From Heliomicrobium undosum (GTDB lineage: Bacteria > Bacillota > Desulfitobacteriia > Heliobacteriales > Heliobacteriaceae): a DNA stretch of 64,000 nt. Location of the stretch: contig NZ_WXEY01000003.1 in assembly GCF_009877425.1 (NCBI RefSeq), positions 62,001 through 126,000 on the forward strand, given 5' to 3'. Positions 26,607-35,289 of the stretch are shown here, piece after piece (within the stretch, counting starts at the first letter, position 1; each line of letters starts with the position of its first letter). The notes under the pieces are model-generated. The model ran no database searches. It worked only from the letters and a program-made list of their open reading frames with translations, and was not told where the DNA came from. The translations under genes were made by a program, and so were the position numbers.

Positions 26607-28064
26607 ATGAAGTTACAAAAAAACCTGCGCGCCAAGATTTTCGGAGGATTTGCCCTGCTCTTTGTATTCCTGGCTGGACTTTTTGGCGTTGATACATACC
26701 TCGCCTTCCGGGTCATCGGATTTCAGGATGAATCCTTAACCCAGCAAAAAGAGGCCCAGTTCATGCTAGAATTGGAGAATGCCCATCTGGTGTGGATGAA
26801 TGATCTGAAAGAATCCTTGCTGACGGAAAAATCCTTTACGGGGATCCTGGATCATACGAAGTGCAAACTGGGCACCTGGTATTACGAGTATACGACCACA
26901 GCCGAGTACCAGCAGATGTCGCCGGAGATGAAGAGTGTTCTTAAAGAACTGGAAGAGCCGCACCGCTTGCTCCATGCCTACGGCGCAGAGGCAGCGGCGC
27001 TGATCAACAGCGGTAAGCTCGATGAAGCGGAAAAGGTCTACCGGCAGAAGCTGACACCGGTGACCGACAAGACCTACAGCCTGCTCCGGGAACTGATGAA
27101 CGACAACCTGACCCGGTCGTCGGCGTTGACCAAACAGGCGGAAGCGGAACATGAGAAGGTGATCCGTCTCTATTTCATCATCAGCGTCGCCGGCATGATT
27201 ATCGCCGGTCTGACGGCCGCCTATCTCTCCACAGGCATCGCCCGGCCCATCCAGGCGACGATTGAGACGATCGCCACGACGACAGCCGAGGTGGCGGCGT
27301 CGGTGGAACAAAATGAACGGACGGCCATCTCGCAGTCTTCGTCTGTGGCGGAGATCACCTCGACGATGGAGGAATTGCGCATCTCCTCGGATCAGTCCTT
27401 TCAACAGGCGCGGCGCATCGCCGACAATGCGCAACTGTCGGCCCAGGCGGCTGTTGGCGGCATGGGAACCGCTGAGGATACGGCGCGGGAGATGCGGGAG
27501 TTGAAGGAGAAGGTCAACTCCATCGCCGTGCAGATGCTGAACCTGAGTGAACAGGTGGGCCAGATCGGCGCCATCAGCGGCACCGTCAAGGAACTGGCTG
27601 ATCAGACCAACATGCTCGCCCTCAACGCCGCCGTGGAAGCGGCAAGGGCCGGCGAGCATGGCCGCGGTTTCGCCGTCGTTTCCGCCGAGATCCGCAAACT
27701 GGCCGATCAGAGCAAAAAGGCCTCCCAGCGGATCGGCGCCATCGTGGGCGAGGTGCAGAAGGCCACGAACACGACGGTGATGGTGACCGAAGAGGGTACG
27801 AAAAAGGTGGACGCCACCGAACGATTCACCTTGCAGACGGTGGAGGCTTTCGGCGGGCTGCACCAGAGCATGGCGGAAATCTCCCATTATATCCAGCAGG
27901 TGTCCCTGAATCTGCAACAGCAATCGGAAGCTGTCTCCGGCGTCACATCGGCCATGGAGGAGATCCTCCGGGGCACTAAGGAGACCGCGGCTGCCATCAG
28001 CCAGACGAAGAGCGGCATGCAGAACCTGAACAAAGTGGGGATCATGCTGAAAGACATGGTGTAG
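26607..28064 (+). CDS. Methyl-accepting chemotaxis protein with CZB-like sensor
   Basis: 485 residues. Membrane helices lie at about 11-30 and 188-210. The extracytoplasmic domain contains HLVWMNDL and [14 protein letters not shown], the His/Cys pattern of a CZB zinc-binding domain, plus a later PHRLLHAYG that could complete the site. HAMP is very short or absent. The signalling domain has the conserved tip [23 protein letters not shown] domains are usually cytoplasmic, so this location is unusual. The ATG at 26607 has AGGAGG about 11 nt upstream. It is probably the cognate receptor of the surrounding kinase cluster. Confidence 0.9.
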   Translation: MKLQKNLRAKIFGGFALLFVFLAGLFGVDTYLAFRVIGFQDESLTQQKEAQFMLELENAHLVWMNDLKESLLTEKSFTGILDHTKCKLGTWYYEYTTTAEYQQMSPEMKSVLKELEEPHRLLHAYGAEAAALINSGKLDEAEKVYRQKLTPVTDKTYSLLRELMNDNLTRSSALTKQAEAEHEKVIRLYFIISVAGMIIAGLTAAYLSTGIARPIQATIETIATTTAEVAASVEQNERTAISQSSSVAEITSTMEELRISSDQSFQQARRIADNAQLSAQAAVGGMGTAEDTAREMRELKEKVNSIAVQMLNLSEQVGQIGAISGTVKELADQTNMLALNAAVEAARAGEHGRGFAVVSAEIRKLADQSKKASQRIGAIVGEVQKATNTTVMVTEEGTKKVDATERFTLQTVEAFGGLHQSMAEISHYIQQVSLNLQQQSEAVSGVTSAMEEILRGTKETAAAISQTKSGMQNLNKVGIMLKDMV

Positions 28065-28080
28065 GACGAGGGTGGGGCAG

Positions 28081-30360
28081 ATGCGGATCGGCGACGATGA
28101 ACTGCGCGAACTGTTCCAGATCGAATCGACGGAGCGGTTGGATCGCATGGAAGCCAATCTGTTGCGACTGGAAGAGGCGGGCGCCGAACCGTCCCTGCTG
28201 ACGGAACTGTACCGGGACGCCCACAGCCTCAAAGGCGCAGCGCGGTTGGTCGAACAGACAGATATGGAGCGCCTCGCCCATCAGTTGGAAGACTGCTTTG
28301 ATCAGGTGAAAAGCGGCGAGATGCCTGTCACGCCCGTCTTGGTGACGGAACTGGAAGTATGGCTCGATAGTCTTCGGAAGATGGCCTACCAGGCGGTGAC
28401 CGGTGATGGGGCGCTGGATGTTTCTCCGGATGATGTGATATCAACGAATCGGGAATCGGATACACCCGCTGACAGGGCGTGCCAATCGCAGTCGCATTCA
28501 TATGAGAGGCCGTCGATAATGCTAGAAGCCCTGGCAGAAGCAAATCCGTCAACCGATCCGTTGATAGAACCTCATACGCCGGCGGGGCAGAAGGCATTAC
28601 GACGGGCGCCTGTCGAACCGTCCCCCTTACGGGAACCGGAGAGCTCCGCCGACGCCCGTTTCGAAACGGTGCGCATCGCCACAGCCCGCCTCGATGACCT
28701 GCTCCAAGAGACAGGGGAACTGACAGTCGTACAGCGGCGAATCGAGGACCGCGCGCAGCAGTTAGAGCACTTGATCAGTTCCCTGGAGGAGGTGGCGATT
28801 GGAACATCGTTCCTCCATGACGGCCGCGGCGGCGTCGCTTCATCGCTGTTGCGCGGTCGCTTCACCCAGTTGATCCGGGACTTCTCTGACCTGCACAAAC
28901 TCCTATCGACAGACACGGAACGCCTGTCCTATATCGCCCACCACCTGCACGAAGAGGTGCGGGACATGCGGCTCATGCCCCTGAGCATCCTCTTTGGCCA
29001 GTTTCCCCGGCTCGTGCGCGACCTGGCCCGCGATCAGGGAAAGGAAATCCGCCTCGAGATCAGCGGCGACGACATCCTGGTGGATAAGTTGATCCTAGAA
29101 CAACTGAAAGATCCGCTGGTCCACCTGATCCGAAACGCCATCGATCACGGCGTCGAAAGGGCAAGCCGCCGGCGGGAACTGGGCAAGCCAGATTTGGCGA
29201 CGATCCGCCTGGCGGCGAGCCAAACGGAGACCCATGTGCGCATCGAGGTGGCCGATGACGGCGCCGGCCTCGACGCAGCGGCCATCCGGCGCAAAGCCAT
29301 GACCCTGTCCTTGCGCAGCCGGGATGAATTGGAGGCCATGACAGCGCAACAGATCCAGGCGCTCGTTTTCGAATCCGGCTTTTCCACCCGCTCTGTCGTA
29401 TCCAACATCTCCGGCCGGGGAATCGGTCTGGATGTGGTCAAGCACACTGTGGAAAAACTGAAAGGCATGGTGCAGATCCATTCGGCCCCCGGCGAGGGAA
29501 GCACATTCCGCCTCAAACTCCCCCTCTCGTTGATGACGACGGCCATTGTCGTCGTCAAGGCCGGGCGCTATTATTACGGTATACCGGCGGAGTGGGTGAC
29601 CAACCTGATCCGCATCTCCACCAGCGACATCTATAAGAGCGGCGGCGCCCCGACGATCCGCTACGAAGGCCAGCCCATCTCGGTGGCGGAACTGTGGGCT
29701 CTGCTGGAACTGGACGCCCCTACGCTGAAGCCGACTGGCGAACACCGGTTTTGTGTCGTCATCTCCACGGGCGAGACGGCCGACAGCCTGGCGCTGATCG
29801 TTGACGCTTTCATCACCGAAGGCCAGGTCATCGTCAAGCCATTCTGTCCCCTGCTCAAACGGGTGCGCAATGTGCTCGGGGCGACGACCCTGGGGACTGG
29901 GGAGGTTTGCATGGTCCTCAACCCCCACGACCTGATCCGCACCGTTCGCAAGGGCGGCGGGCGAAAAATCCCCGACCCGGTTCCGCAGGCCGCGAGAAAG
30001 CCCAGGGTGTTGCTGGCCGACGACTCGATCACCACCCGGGTGCAACTAAAGCGCATTGTGGAGAGCGGCGGTTACGAGGTCGTCGCCTGTGTCAATGGCG
30101 CCGAAGCCTGGAAGCGCCTGCAGTTGCGGGATGTGCAGGCCGTGCTCAGTGATGTGGAGATGCCGGAGATGGATGGTTTCGCCTTGACCGAGAAAATCCG
30201 CCACTCCCCGTCGCTCAAAGACCTCCCGGTCATCCTGATCACCTCCCTCAGCCGTGATGCCGAACGGCAGCGGGGCGTTGATGTGGGGGCTGACGCCTAT
30301 ATCGTCAAATCATCCTTCGACCAGGAGTTTCTGATGGAAACCTTGAGACGGCTCATCTAG
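28081..30360 (+). CDS. cheA: CheA-type kinase fused to a receiver domain
   Basis: 759 residues. An Hpt domain has the phospho-His in RDAHSLKGAARL (H48). After a long linker come the dimerisation region and P4 ATPase (LIRNAIDHGVE, VADDGAGLD, GRGIGLDVVK), a CheW-like P5 (LPLSLMTTAIVVV, YYYGIPAEWV) and a C-terminal receiver (VLLADDSITT, AVLSDVEMPEMDG, ILITSLS, YIVKSSF). The CheA-REC layout is that of WspE/FrzE-like kinases and not of flagellar CheA. A CheY-binding P2 domain is not obvious, consistent with an internal phosphate acceptor. Confidence 0.92.
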   Translation: MRIGDDELRELFQIESTERLDRMEANLLRLEEAGAEPSLLTELYRDAHSLKGAARLVEQTDMERLAHQLEDCFDQVKSGEMPVTPVLVTELEVWLDSLRKMAYQAVTGDGALDVSPDDVISTNRESDTPADRACQSQSHSYERPSIMLEALAEANPSTDPLIEPHTPAGQKALRRAPVEPSPLREPESSADARFETVRIATARLDDLLQETGELTVVQRRIEDRAQQLEHLISSLEEVAIGTSFLHDGRGGVASSLLRGRFTQLIRDFSDLHKLLSTDTERLSYIAHHLHEEVRDMRLMPLSILFGQFPRLVRDLARDQGKEIRLEISGDDILVDKLILEQLKDPLVHLIRNAIDHGVERASRRRELGKPDLATIRLAASQTETHVRIEVADDGAGLDAAAIRRKAMTLSLRSRDELEAMTAQQIQALVFESGFSTRSVVSNISGRGIGLDVVKHTVEKLKGMVQIHSAPGEGSTFRLKLPLSLMTTAIVVVKAGRYYYGIPAEWVTNLIRISTSDIYKSGGAPTIRYEGQPISVAELWALLELDAPTLKPTGEHRFCVVISTGETADSLALIVDAFITEGQVIVKPFCPLLKRVRNVLGATTLGTGEVCMVLNPHDLIRTVRKGGGRKIPDPVPQAARKPRVLLADDSITTRVQLKRIVESGGYEVVACVNGAEAWKRLQLRDVQAVLSDVEMPEMDGFALTEKIRHSPSLKDLPVILITSLSRDAERQRGVDVGADAYIVKSSFDQEFLMETLRRLI

Positions 30361-30391
30361 CCGGGGTCGGGAGCAAGTAATGGAGGCGGGC

Positions 30392-31426
30392 ATGAAGAAG
30401 ATCCGCGTGGTCCTCGTAGACGATTCGCCGGTGGCGCTTTTTGTACTGAAGAAGATCCTCTCCCGGGCTGAACACATCGAGGTGGCGGCAACGGCGACAG
30501 ACGGGCGCCAAGCCTTGGCCTTGATCCCCATGGTGGATCCGGATGTGGTCTGCACCGATTTGCACATGCCTGAGATGGATGGTCTCGAATTGACGCGCCG
30601 GCTGATGGAGGAGTTCCCGAAGCCGATCATGGTCATGAGCGCCGTTGACGGCAACGCCGAACGGACCTTCCAGGTCCTCCAGGCAGGGGCGCTCGAGTTT
30701 GTCGACAAACCGGCCGGATTGGCCGAAAAGGCACTGAACGACAAGGCGAAGGAGATCATTGATAAGATCAGCGTCCTGGCCGGGGTCAAGGTCTTTCGCC
30801 GGCGTAACCGGCAGCCCCAAATGCAATCACCGCTGGGACATGGGCAGCCGATCGCTGCCCCGGCTGTGATCGGCATCGGCGCCTCAACAGGCGGACCGAC
30901 GGCCTTTACGGAGATCCTGCGCGAAGTCATATTCGATGTTCCTGTGCCCATTGTGGCTGTCCAGCACATGGCTGCCGGCTTCATGAAAGCCTTCGTTCAT
31001 CACCTGAACGGATTTTCCCGGATCGAGGCGAAACTGGCGGAAGACGGAGAGAAGATGCGCCCCGGCCGGCTGTATTTCGCTCCTGAAGATTTTCATCTCG
31101 AGGTTGAGCGGGGCGGTTGCCTGCGCTTGACTCGATCTGCCCCGATGGAGGGCCACCGGCCGTCGGTCGGCGTCCTGTTGGCGTCGCTGGCGCGCCAGTA
31201 CGGAGCTGACAGTTGGGGCATCCTGCTGACAGGGATGGGTAAAGACGGCGCCACCGCCCTCAAGGCTATCCGTGACGCCGGCGGCCTCACCATCGCCCAG
31301 GACGAGGCCAGTTGCGCCGTCTACGGCATGCCCGGCGAGGCAGAAAAAATCGGCGCCGCCTGCCGGTTCATGACGCCGCGGCGGATCGGTCAACTGCTGG
31401 CCGGGCTGGGGACGAATAAACGATAA
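30392..31426 (+). CDS. cheB: CheB chemotaxis methylesterase
   Basis: 344 residues. An N-terminal receiver (VVLVDDSP, DVVCTDLHMPEMDG, VMSAVDG, FVDKPA) joins the methylesterase domain with the catalytic triad in GASTGGP (Ser), QHMAAGF (His) and TGMGKDGA (Asp). The receiver would control removal of receptor methyl groups made by CheR. The ATG at 30392 with GGAGG 6 nt upstream is preferred over the ATG at 30380. It is the last gene of the che operon, followed by a terminator. Confidence 0.92.
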   Translation: MKKIRVVLVDDSPVALFVLKKILSRAEHIEVAATATDGRQALALIPMVDPDVVCTDLHMPEMDGLELTRRLMEEFPKPIMVMSAVDGNAERTFQVLQAGALEFVDKPAGLAEKALNDKAKEIIDKISVLAGVKVFRRRNRQPQMQSPLGHGQPIAAPAVIGIGASTGGPTAFTEILREVIFDVPVPIVAVQHMAAGFMKAFVHHLNGFSRIEAKLAEDGEKMRPGRLYFAPEDFHLEVERGGCLRLTRSAPMEGHRPSVGVLLASLARQYGADSWGILLTGMGKDGATALKAIRDAGGLTIAQDEASCAVYGMPGEAEKIGAACRFMTPRRIGQLLAGLGTNKR

Positions 31427-31462
31427 CGGAAAAATAAAAAACCGACCCATGTGGGGGCGCCG

Positions 31463-31490
31463 GCTGCTGACGAAGTCAGTGGCTTTTTTT
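31463..31490 (+). terminator. Rho-independent terminator of the che operon
   Basis: GCTGCTGAC pairs with GTCAGTGGC around a GAA loop, followed by seven T. It lies 37 nt after the cheB stop. Confidence 0.88.
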
Positions 31491-31506
31491 CTGTTTTAAG
31501 GCGGAG

Positions 31507-31791
31507 TTAAGGGCCGAATAATAAGGCGCCGAAAACCCAATAGACTTGTGTGAAGAGCAAGAGCAGCCCGTTGGAAAACATCCCCCATCTTGAATAGGCA
31601 TCCTTTCCTTTGCGGTATCCCGCATAACCTGCCGCCAATCCGATGGGACTCAAAATAATAGGAAAGAAAACGGCCAGGCGAAGCGGCGAGGTTAGACTGA
31701 GTGGCAAAGGCTGGAGGAAGAAATTTACTATCAGCAATCCGAGCATTCCGGCAATACCGACGGATATATAGCCCCAAATCCTGGTTCTCAT
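31507..31791 (-). CDS. Small three-helix membrane protein
   Basis: 94 residues with three hydrophobic segments: YISVGIAGMLGLLIVNFFL, RLAVFFPIILSPIGLAAGYA and GLLLLFTQVYWVFGALLF. The ATG at 31791 has AAGGGGA about 9 nt upstream; a GTG at 31800 is too close to it. It has no recognised family, is convergent with the che operon and is probably monocistronic. Confidence 0.7.
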   Translation of the reverse strand: MRTRIWGYISVGIAGMLGLLIVNFFLQPLPLSLTSPLRLAVFFPIILSPIGLAAGYAGYRKGKDAYSRWGMFSNGLLLLFTQVYWVFGALLFGP

Positions 31792-31966
31792 TATTATCAC
31801 TCCCCTTAACGATACCCCTTAACTATGCCTTTCCTTCGGGATTGATTTCATTCGTGATATCCATCCCGGATTCCTTGCGATTTTTCGTTTTTTTCCATTC
31901 CTGTAAAGAATAAAACATGCGTCCTCCTTGCGTAATGACAGGATGGCAGGAAAAACTAAATGGGAC

Positions 31967-32066
31967 GCGCCGGTTATGCCGGGCACGCGGGGGATATGCC
32001 GGGCATGCCGGATACACCGGACATGTCGGACACCTCGGACACCTCGGACACGCCGGGTTTCCGGAA
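31967..32066. repeat. Degenerate 9-bp tandem repeats upstream of ferritin
   Basis: About ten nonamers with a recurring CCGGA/TCGGA core every nine bases (for example CATGCCGGA, TACACCGGA, CATGTCGGA, CACCTCGGA twice, CACGCCGGG). They end 24 nt before the ferritin start. The repeats lie between the divergent membrane gene and ferritin, where promoter or leader elements are expected. Confidence 0.75.
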
Positions 32067-32090
32067 ATAGCAAGGAGGTACGCGGATAGG

Positions 32091-32603
32091 ATGTTCTCGC
32101 AAAAACTACAAGATGAATTAAATGAACAACTAAAGCACGAACTGTTTTCGGCCCACCTTTACCTCGCCATGGCTGCCTACAGCGCCGATCAGGACCTGAA
32201 CGGCTTTGAAAACTTCTTCAAGGTCCAGGCCGAAGAGGAACGATTCCATGCCATGAAGTTCTTCGACTTCATCAACGAAATGGGCGGGAGGGCGGTGCTC
32301 AAAGGTCTTGATGAGCCGCAGAACGAGTACGCCTCGATCCTGGACGCCTTTGAAAAGAGCTATGAACATGAGCGGTTTGTGACAAAACGGATCTACACCC
32401 TGATGGACCTGGCCACCGATGAGCGTGAACACGCCACCATCAGCTTTCTCCGCTGGTTCATCGATGAACAGGTGGAGGAGGAGGCACTGTTCTCAGGTGT
32501 AATCAAAAAGCTCCGCTTCGTCAACAACAACCCGAGCGGACTGTTCATGCTTGACGCGGAGATGGCGAACCGGACCTTCACGCCGCCGGCGGGAGAAGCA
32601 TAG
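32091..32603 (+). CDS. Ferritin
   Basis: 170 residues, usual for bacterial non-haem ferritin. Ferroxidase ligands are visible in ELNEQLKHELFSAHLYLAMA, AEEERFHAMKFFDF and DEREHATISFLRWFIDEQ. It oxidises and stores iron in a 24-mer shell. The ATG at 32091 follows AGGAGG by 12 nt, slightly long. A long upstream in-frame extension through the nonamer repeats is rejected because it reads GHAGYTGHVGHLGH, which is repeat-derived. A strong terminator follows. Confidence 0.93.
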   Translation: MFSQKLQDELNEQLKHELFSAHLYLAMAAYSADQDLNGFENFFKVQAEEERFHAMKFFDFINEMGGRAVLKGLDEPQNEYASILDAFEKSYEHERFVTKRIYTLMDLATDEREHATISFLRWFIDEQVEEEALFSGVIKKLRFVNNNPSGLFMLDAEMANRTFTPPAGEA

Positions 32604-32669
32604 GGGTATAGGAAAGAAGCGTTAGGAGCTTCAAGGGTAAGGTTTAAGGGGGATAACAGGGACGCATGG

Positions 32670-32714
32670 AACCCATGGAGAAATCTTTTTTCGGGATTTC
32701 TCCATGGGTTTTAT
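32670..32714 (+). terminator. Rho-independent terminator after ferritin
   Basis: A perfect 16-bp stem (AACCCATGGAGAAATC with GATTTCTCCATGGGTT), a 9-nt loop and a trailing T-rich stretch, 66 nt after the ferritin stop. Confidence 0.9.
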
Positions 32715-32787
32715 TTCATGGGAACCCAATCGTCTCCAGATTCGTCTAAACTGTGAAACCGTCGAAGAAATCAGAGGAGGGGAAGGG

Positions 32788-33231
32788 TTGGAACGCATTT
32801 ACGAAAAAAAAGAGCAGGCGCTGATCGTCATCCCGCTCGTCATCGTGTTGCTGTTGGGAATCGCCTATATGGGTGCTCATGCCTTTGAGAGAAATGTTAT
32901 CTACAATCTGGTCTTGAATGTCGTCATGATCGCGATATGGATGTTGCTTGCCCTTTTCAACTGGCTAGTGTTGCCGGGAGAAGGAAAAAGAAAAATCGCC
33001 GCTTCTGTCGCCTTGTCCCTTGTTTACTTCATCCTCTTTTTCTTCATCACAAGCGCCATTTTGCCCAAAGTGCGCCTGTTCGGTATCAGACCGGGTTATG
33101 GTCTCTATTCCCATGAGTCGATCCGTGTAGGCGTGTACTTGATTTGGGCGCATCATTTTATTTTGTTGCCTCTGTGTACATTCTTTTTTAGCATTATTGT
33201 TAATCGCAAAGAAGCTTTTAATGAAAAGTAG
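32788..33231 (+). CDS. Four-helix membrane protein
   Basis: 147 residues from a TTG with GGAGGGG about 5 nt upstream. Four membrane helices: ALIVIPLVIVLLLGIAYMGA, NLVLNVVMIAIWMLLALFNW, ASVALSLVYFILFFFITSAI and IWAHHFILLPLCTFFFSIIV. No known domain. It precedes the decayed end of the CRISPR array, whose fossil repeat provides a terminator-like hairpin. Confidence 0.72.
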   Translation: MERIYEKKEQALIVIPLVIVLLLGIAYMGAHAFERNVIYNLVLNVVMIAIWMLLALFNWLVLPGEGKRKIAASVALSLVYFILFFFITSAILPKVRLFGIRPGYGLYSHESIRVGVYLIWAHHFILLPLCTFFFSIIVNRKEAFNEK

Positions 33232-33260
33232 GCCAATTTACAACAATTTCTAAAATGTTA

Positions 33261-33304
33261 TTCTCAACGGAGCCGCGTATTCATTACGCGGACGGATTTT
33301 TTTG
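33261..33304 (+). terminator. Fossil CRISPR repeat forming a terminator-like hairpin
   Basis: The segment starting TTCTCAACGGAGCC matches the 5' part of the degenerate array repeat at 33332. Its stem has changed to CCGCGTA/TACGCGG and is followed, after a few bases, by ATTTTTTT. It lies 30 nt downstream of the membrane protein stop, so it may end that transcript. Confidence 0.6.
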
Positions 33305-33331
33305 TCCAAAACTAGGCATGGCTTAATAAAT

Positions 33332-35082
33332 TCTTCAACGGAGCCACACCATACGGCGTGGATGGAATCACCTACCGGTAGCTACGGTAGTCAGCTTATT
33401 CTCACTTCAAAGAAGCCACGCTTTACGGCGTGGATGTAGCGTTCCTCCGGTATCCCCGGTACCGAGACATCCAAGAGCTTCAACGAAGCCACGCCTTGCG
33501 GCGAGGATGTAACTGCTCCAGATGGTTGACCGGGGAGCTATGACGCCGCTTCAACGAAGCCACGCCTCACGGCGTGGATGTAACCCAAGAAAGCGCCGAT
33601 ACCCCGAGGACGTGGATCTTGCTTCAACGAAGCCACTCCTCACGGCGTGGATGTAACCCTCTTTTGCGGCGTCACCCACCTTGTCTAGGTTGCTTCAACG
33701 AAGCCACGCCTTGCGGCGTGGATGTAACCCCCAAGCCACCCAAGGTCGGCGGCGTCATCGTCGAGCATCAACGAAGCCACGCCTCACGGCGTGGATGTAT
33801 CATATGCCGTATCCATATTGGGCACTTGCATATATGCTTCAACGAAGCCATGCCTCACGGCGTGGATGTAACTGTTTGACCGGTCTTTTCCGAAGACCCA
33901 TTTGCAGCTTCAACGAAGCCACGCCTTACGGCGTGGATGTAACCCGATCCGCGCCGCACTTTGCCGGCCCTTGGGAATGCTTCAACGAAGCCACGCCTCA
34001 CGGCGTGGATGTAACCCTGCCCAACCTGCGGACAGGACATGCCAGAGGAGCTTCAACGAAGCCACGCTTCACGGCGTGGATGTAATCGAAAGCGCAACAA
34101 CGCGGGGAGGACAAACCGCTGCTTCAACGAAGCCACACCTCACGGCGTGGATGTAACTATCCGTAGCGTGGGAGGGCTGCTTCCGGCATCATGCTTCAAC
34201 GAAGCCACACCTCACGGCGTGGATGTAACTATCCGTAGCGTGGGAGGGCTGCTTCCGGCATCATGCTTCAACGAAGCCACGCCTCACGGCGTGGATGTAA
34301 CTATATTTTCTGACCCTCTTGAAGGCGTTTTTCAGGCTTCAACGAAGCCACGCCTCACAGCGTGGATGTAACTGACGGGCACATCGCGTTTTGTCTCAAT
34401 TGCACAGCTTTAACGAAGCCACGCCTCACGGCGTGGATGTAACTTTCCTCGGGCGCCTTCTTTCCGCATTGTGGGCAGCTTCAACGAAGCCACGCCTCAC
34501 GGCGTGGATGTAACGCGACCGTTCAGGCTGGTCGGAATGCTGACGTTGCTTCAACGAAGCCACCCCTCACGGCGTGAATGTAACCTCACTTTGCATCGGC
34601 AGCGCGGCCGCCTTGTGGCGCTTCAACGAAGCCACGCCTCACGGCGTGGATGTAACGCTCGACCATGATCTCGTCGCGGCCACCGGCAATGCTTCAACGA
34701 AGCCACGCCTCACGGCGTGGATGTAACGGCCGAGCGGAAAGCCTTTGAGCAGCGCGGCGAAGCTTCAACGAAGCCACGCCTCACGGCGTGGATGTAACGT
34801 CGCTGAGCGCGCAGTCTGTGTGGGTCGGGAGAGCTTCAACGAAGCCACGCCTCACGGCGTGGATGTAACAGACGACGCCCGCTTGGTCGATGTAGGCATC
34901 CCGGCTTCAACGAAGCCACGCCTCACGGCGTGGATGTAACTGATGACGGCGCTTAAGGCGCGGATTGATAAGGCGCTTCAACGAAGCCACGCCTCACGGC
35001 GTGGATGTAACGGCGCGTTCCCCGGCACCCGTCTTCCAGTTTCGTGCTTCAACGAAGCCACGCCTCACGGCGTGGATGTAAC
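33332..35082 (-). CRISPR. CRISPR array, 25 repeats of 37 bp, type I-G
   Basis: 25 direct repeats of 37 bp (starts at 33332, 33404, 33477, 33548, 33621, 33692, 33765, 33836, 33907, 33979, 34050, 34121, 34193, 34265, 34336, 34407, 34478, 34548, 34620, 34691, 34762, 34833, 34904, 34975, 35046) separated by spacers of 34-36 bp. On the plus strand a unit begins GCTTCAACGAAGCC and ends GGCGTGGATGTAAC; CCACGCC and GGCGTGG form a 7-bp stem. Repeats at the left end are mutated, while those at the right are identical. This places the leader at the right and transcription on the minus strand, where a repeat starts GTTACATCC and ends GTTGAAGC. The spacers at 34158 and 34230 are identical. Confidence 0.97.
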
Positions 35083-35289
35083 GCTATTCCTCAAAAACCC
35101 TTTCACAGAAGGGCTCTCAGTCCCCTCTCGCGCGAACCCCATTTCGATTTGCTCAAAACAGATATAGCGCACTTCCTACAAAATAAAATCCTTTGAATAG
35201 ACAAGGGTTTTTCTTCATCGCGAACCTACGGCTATTTTATGATCGCCACAGGTTCGCGCATTTCTAAGACAAAACATCAAACGTTCTGA
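35083..35289 (-). promoter_or_regulatory. CRISPR leader region with hairpin
   Basis: A 207-nt AT-rich stretch between the last intact repeat and csb2. It contains GCGAACCT and AGGTTCGC arms (about 35220-35257) and an A/T-rich block (about 35170-35215). Its position next to the conserved repeats fits the leader, from which the pre-crRNA promoter would fire leftward. I cannot name a certain -10/-35 pair. Confidence 0.6.

Noticed and set aside
26766-28232. 488-codon minus-strand frame rich in Arg, His and Gly
   Set aside because: Exact antisense of the chemoreceptor gene; the composition is typical of a mirror frame in GC-rich DNA.
33574-35167. Several overlapping reading frames with repeated NEATPHGVDVT or LQRSHASRRGC units
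   Set aside because: They are translations of the CRISPR repeats in successive frames and not a repeat protein.
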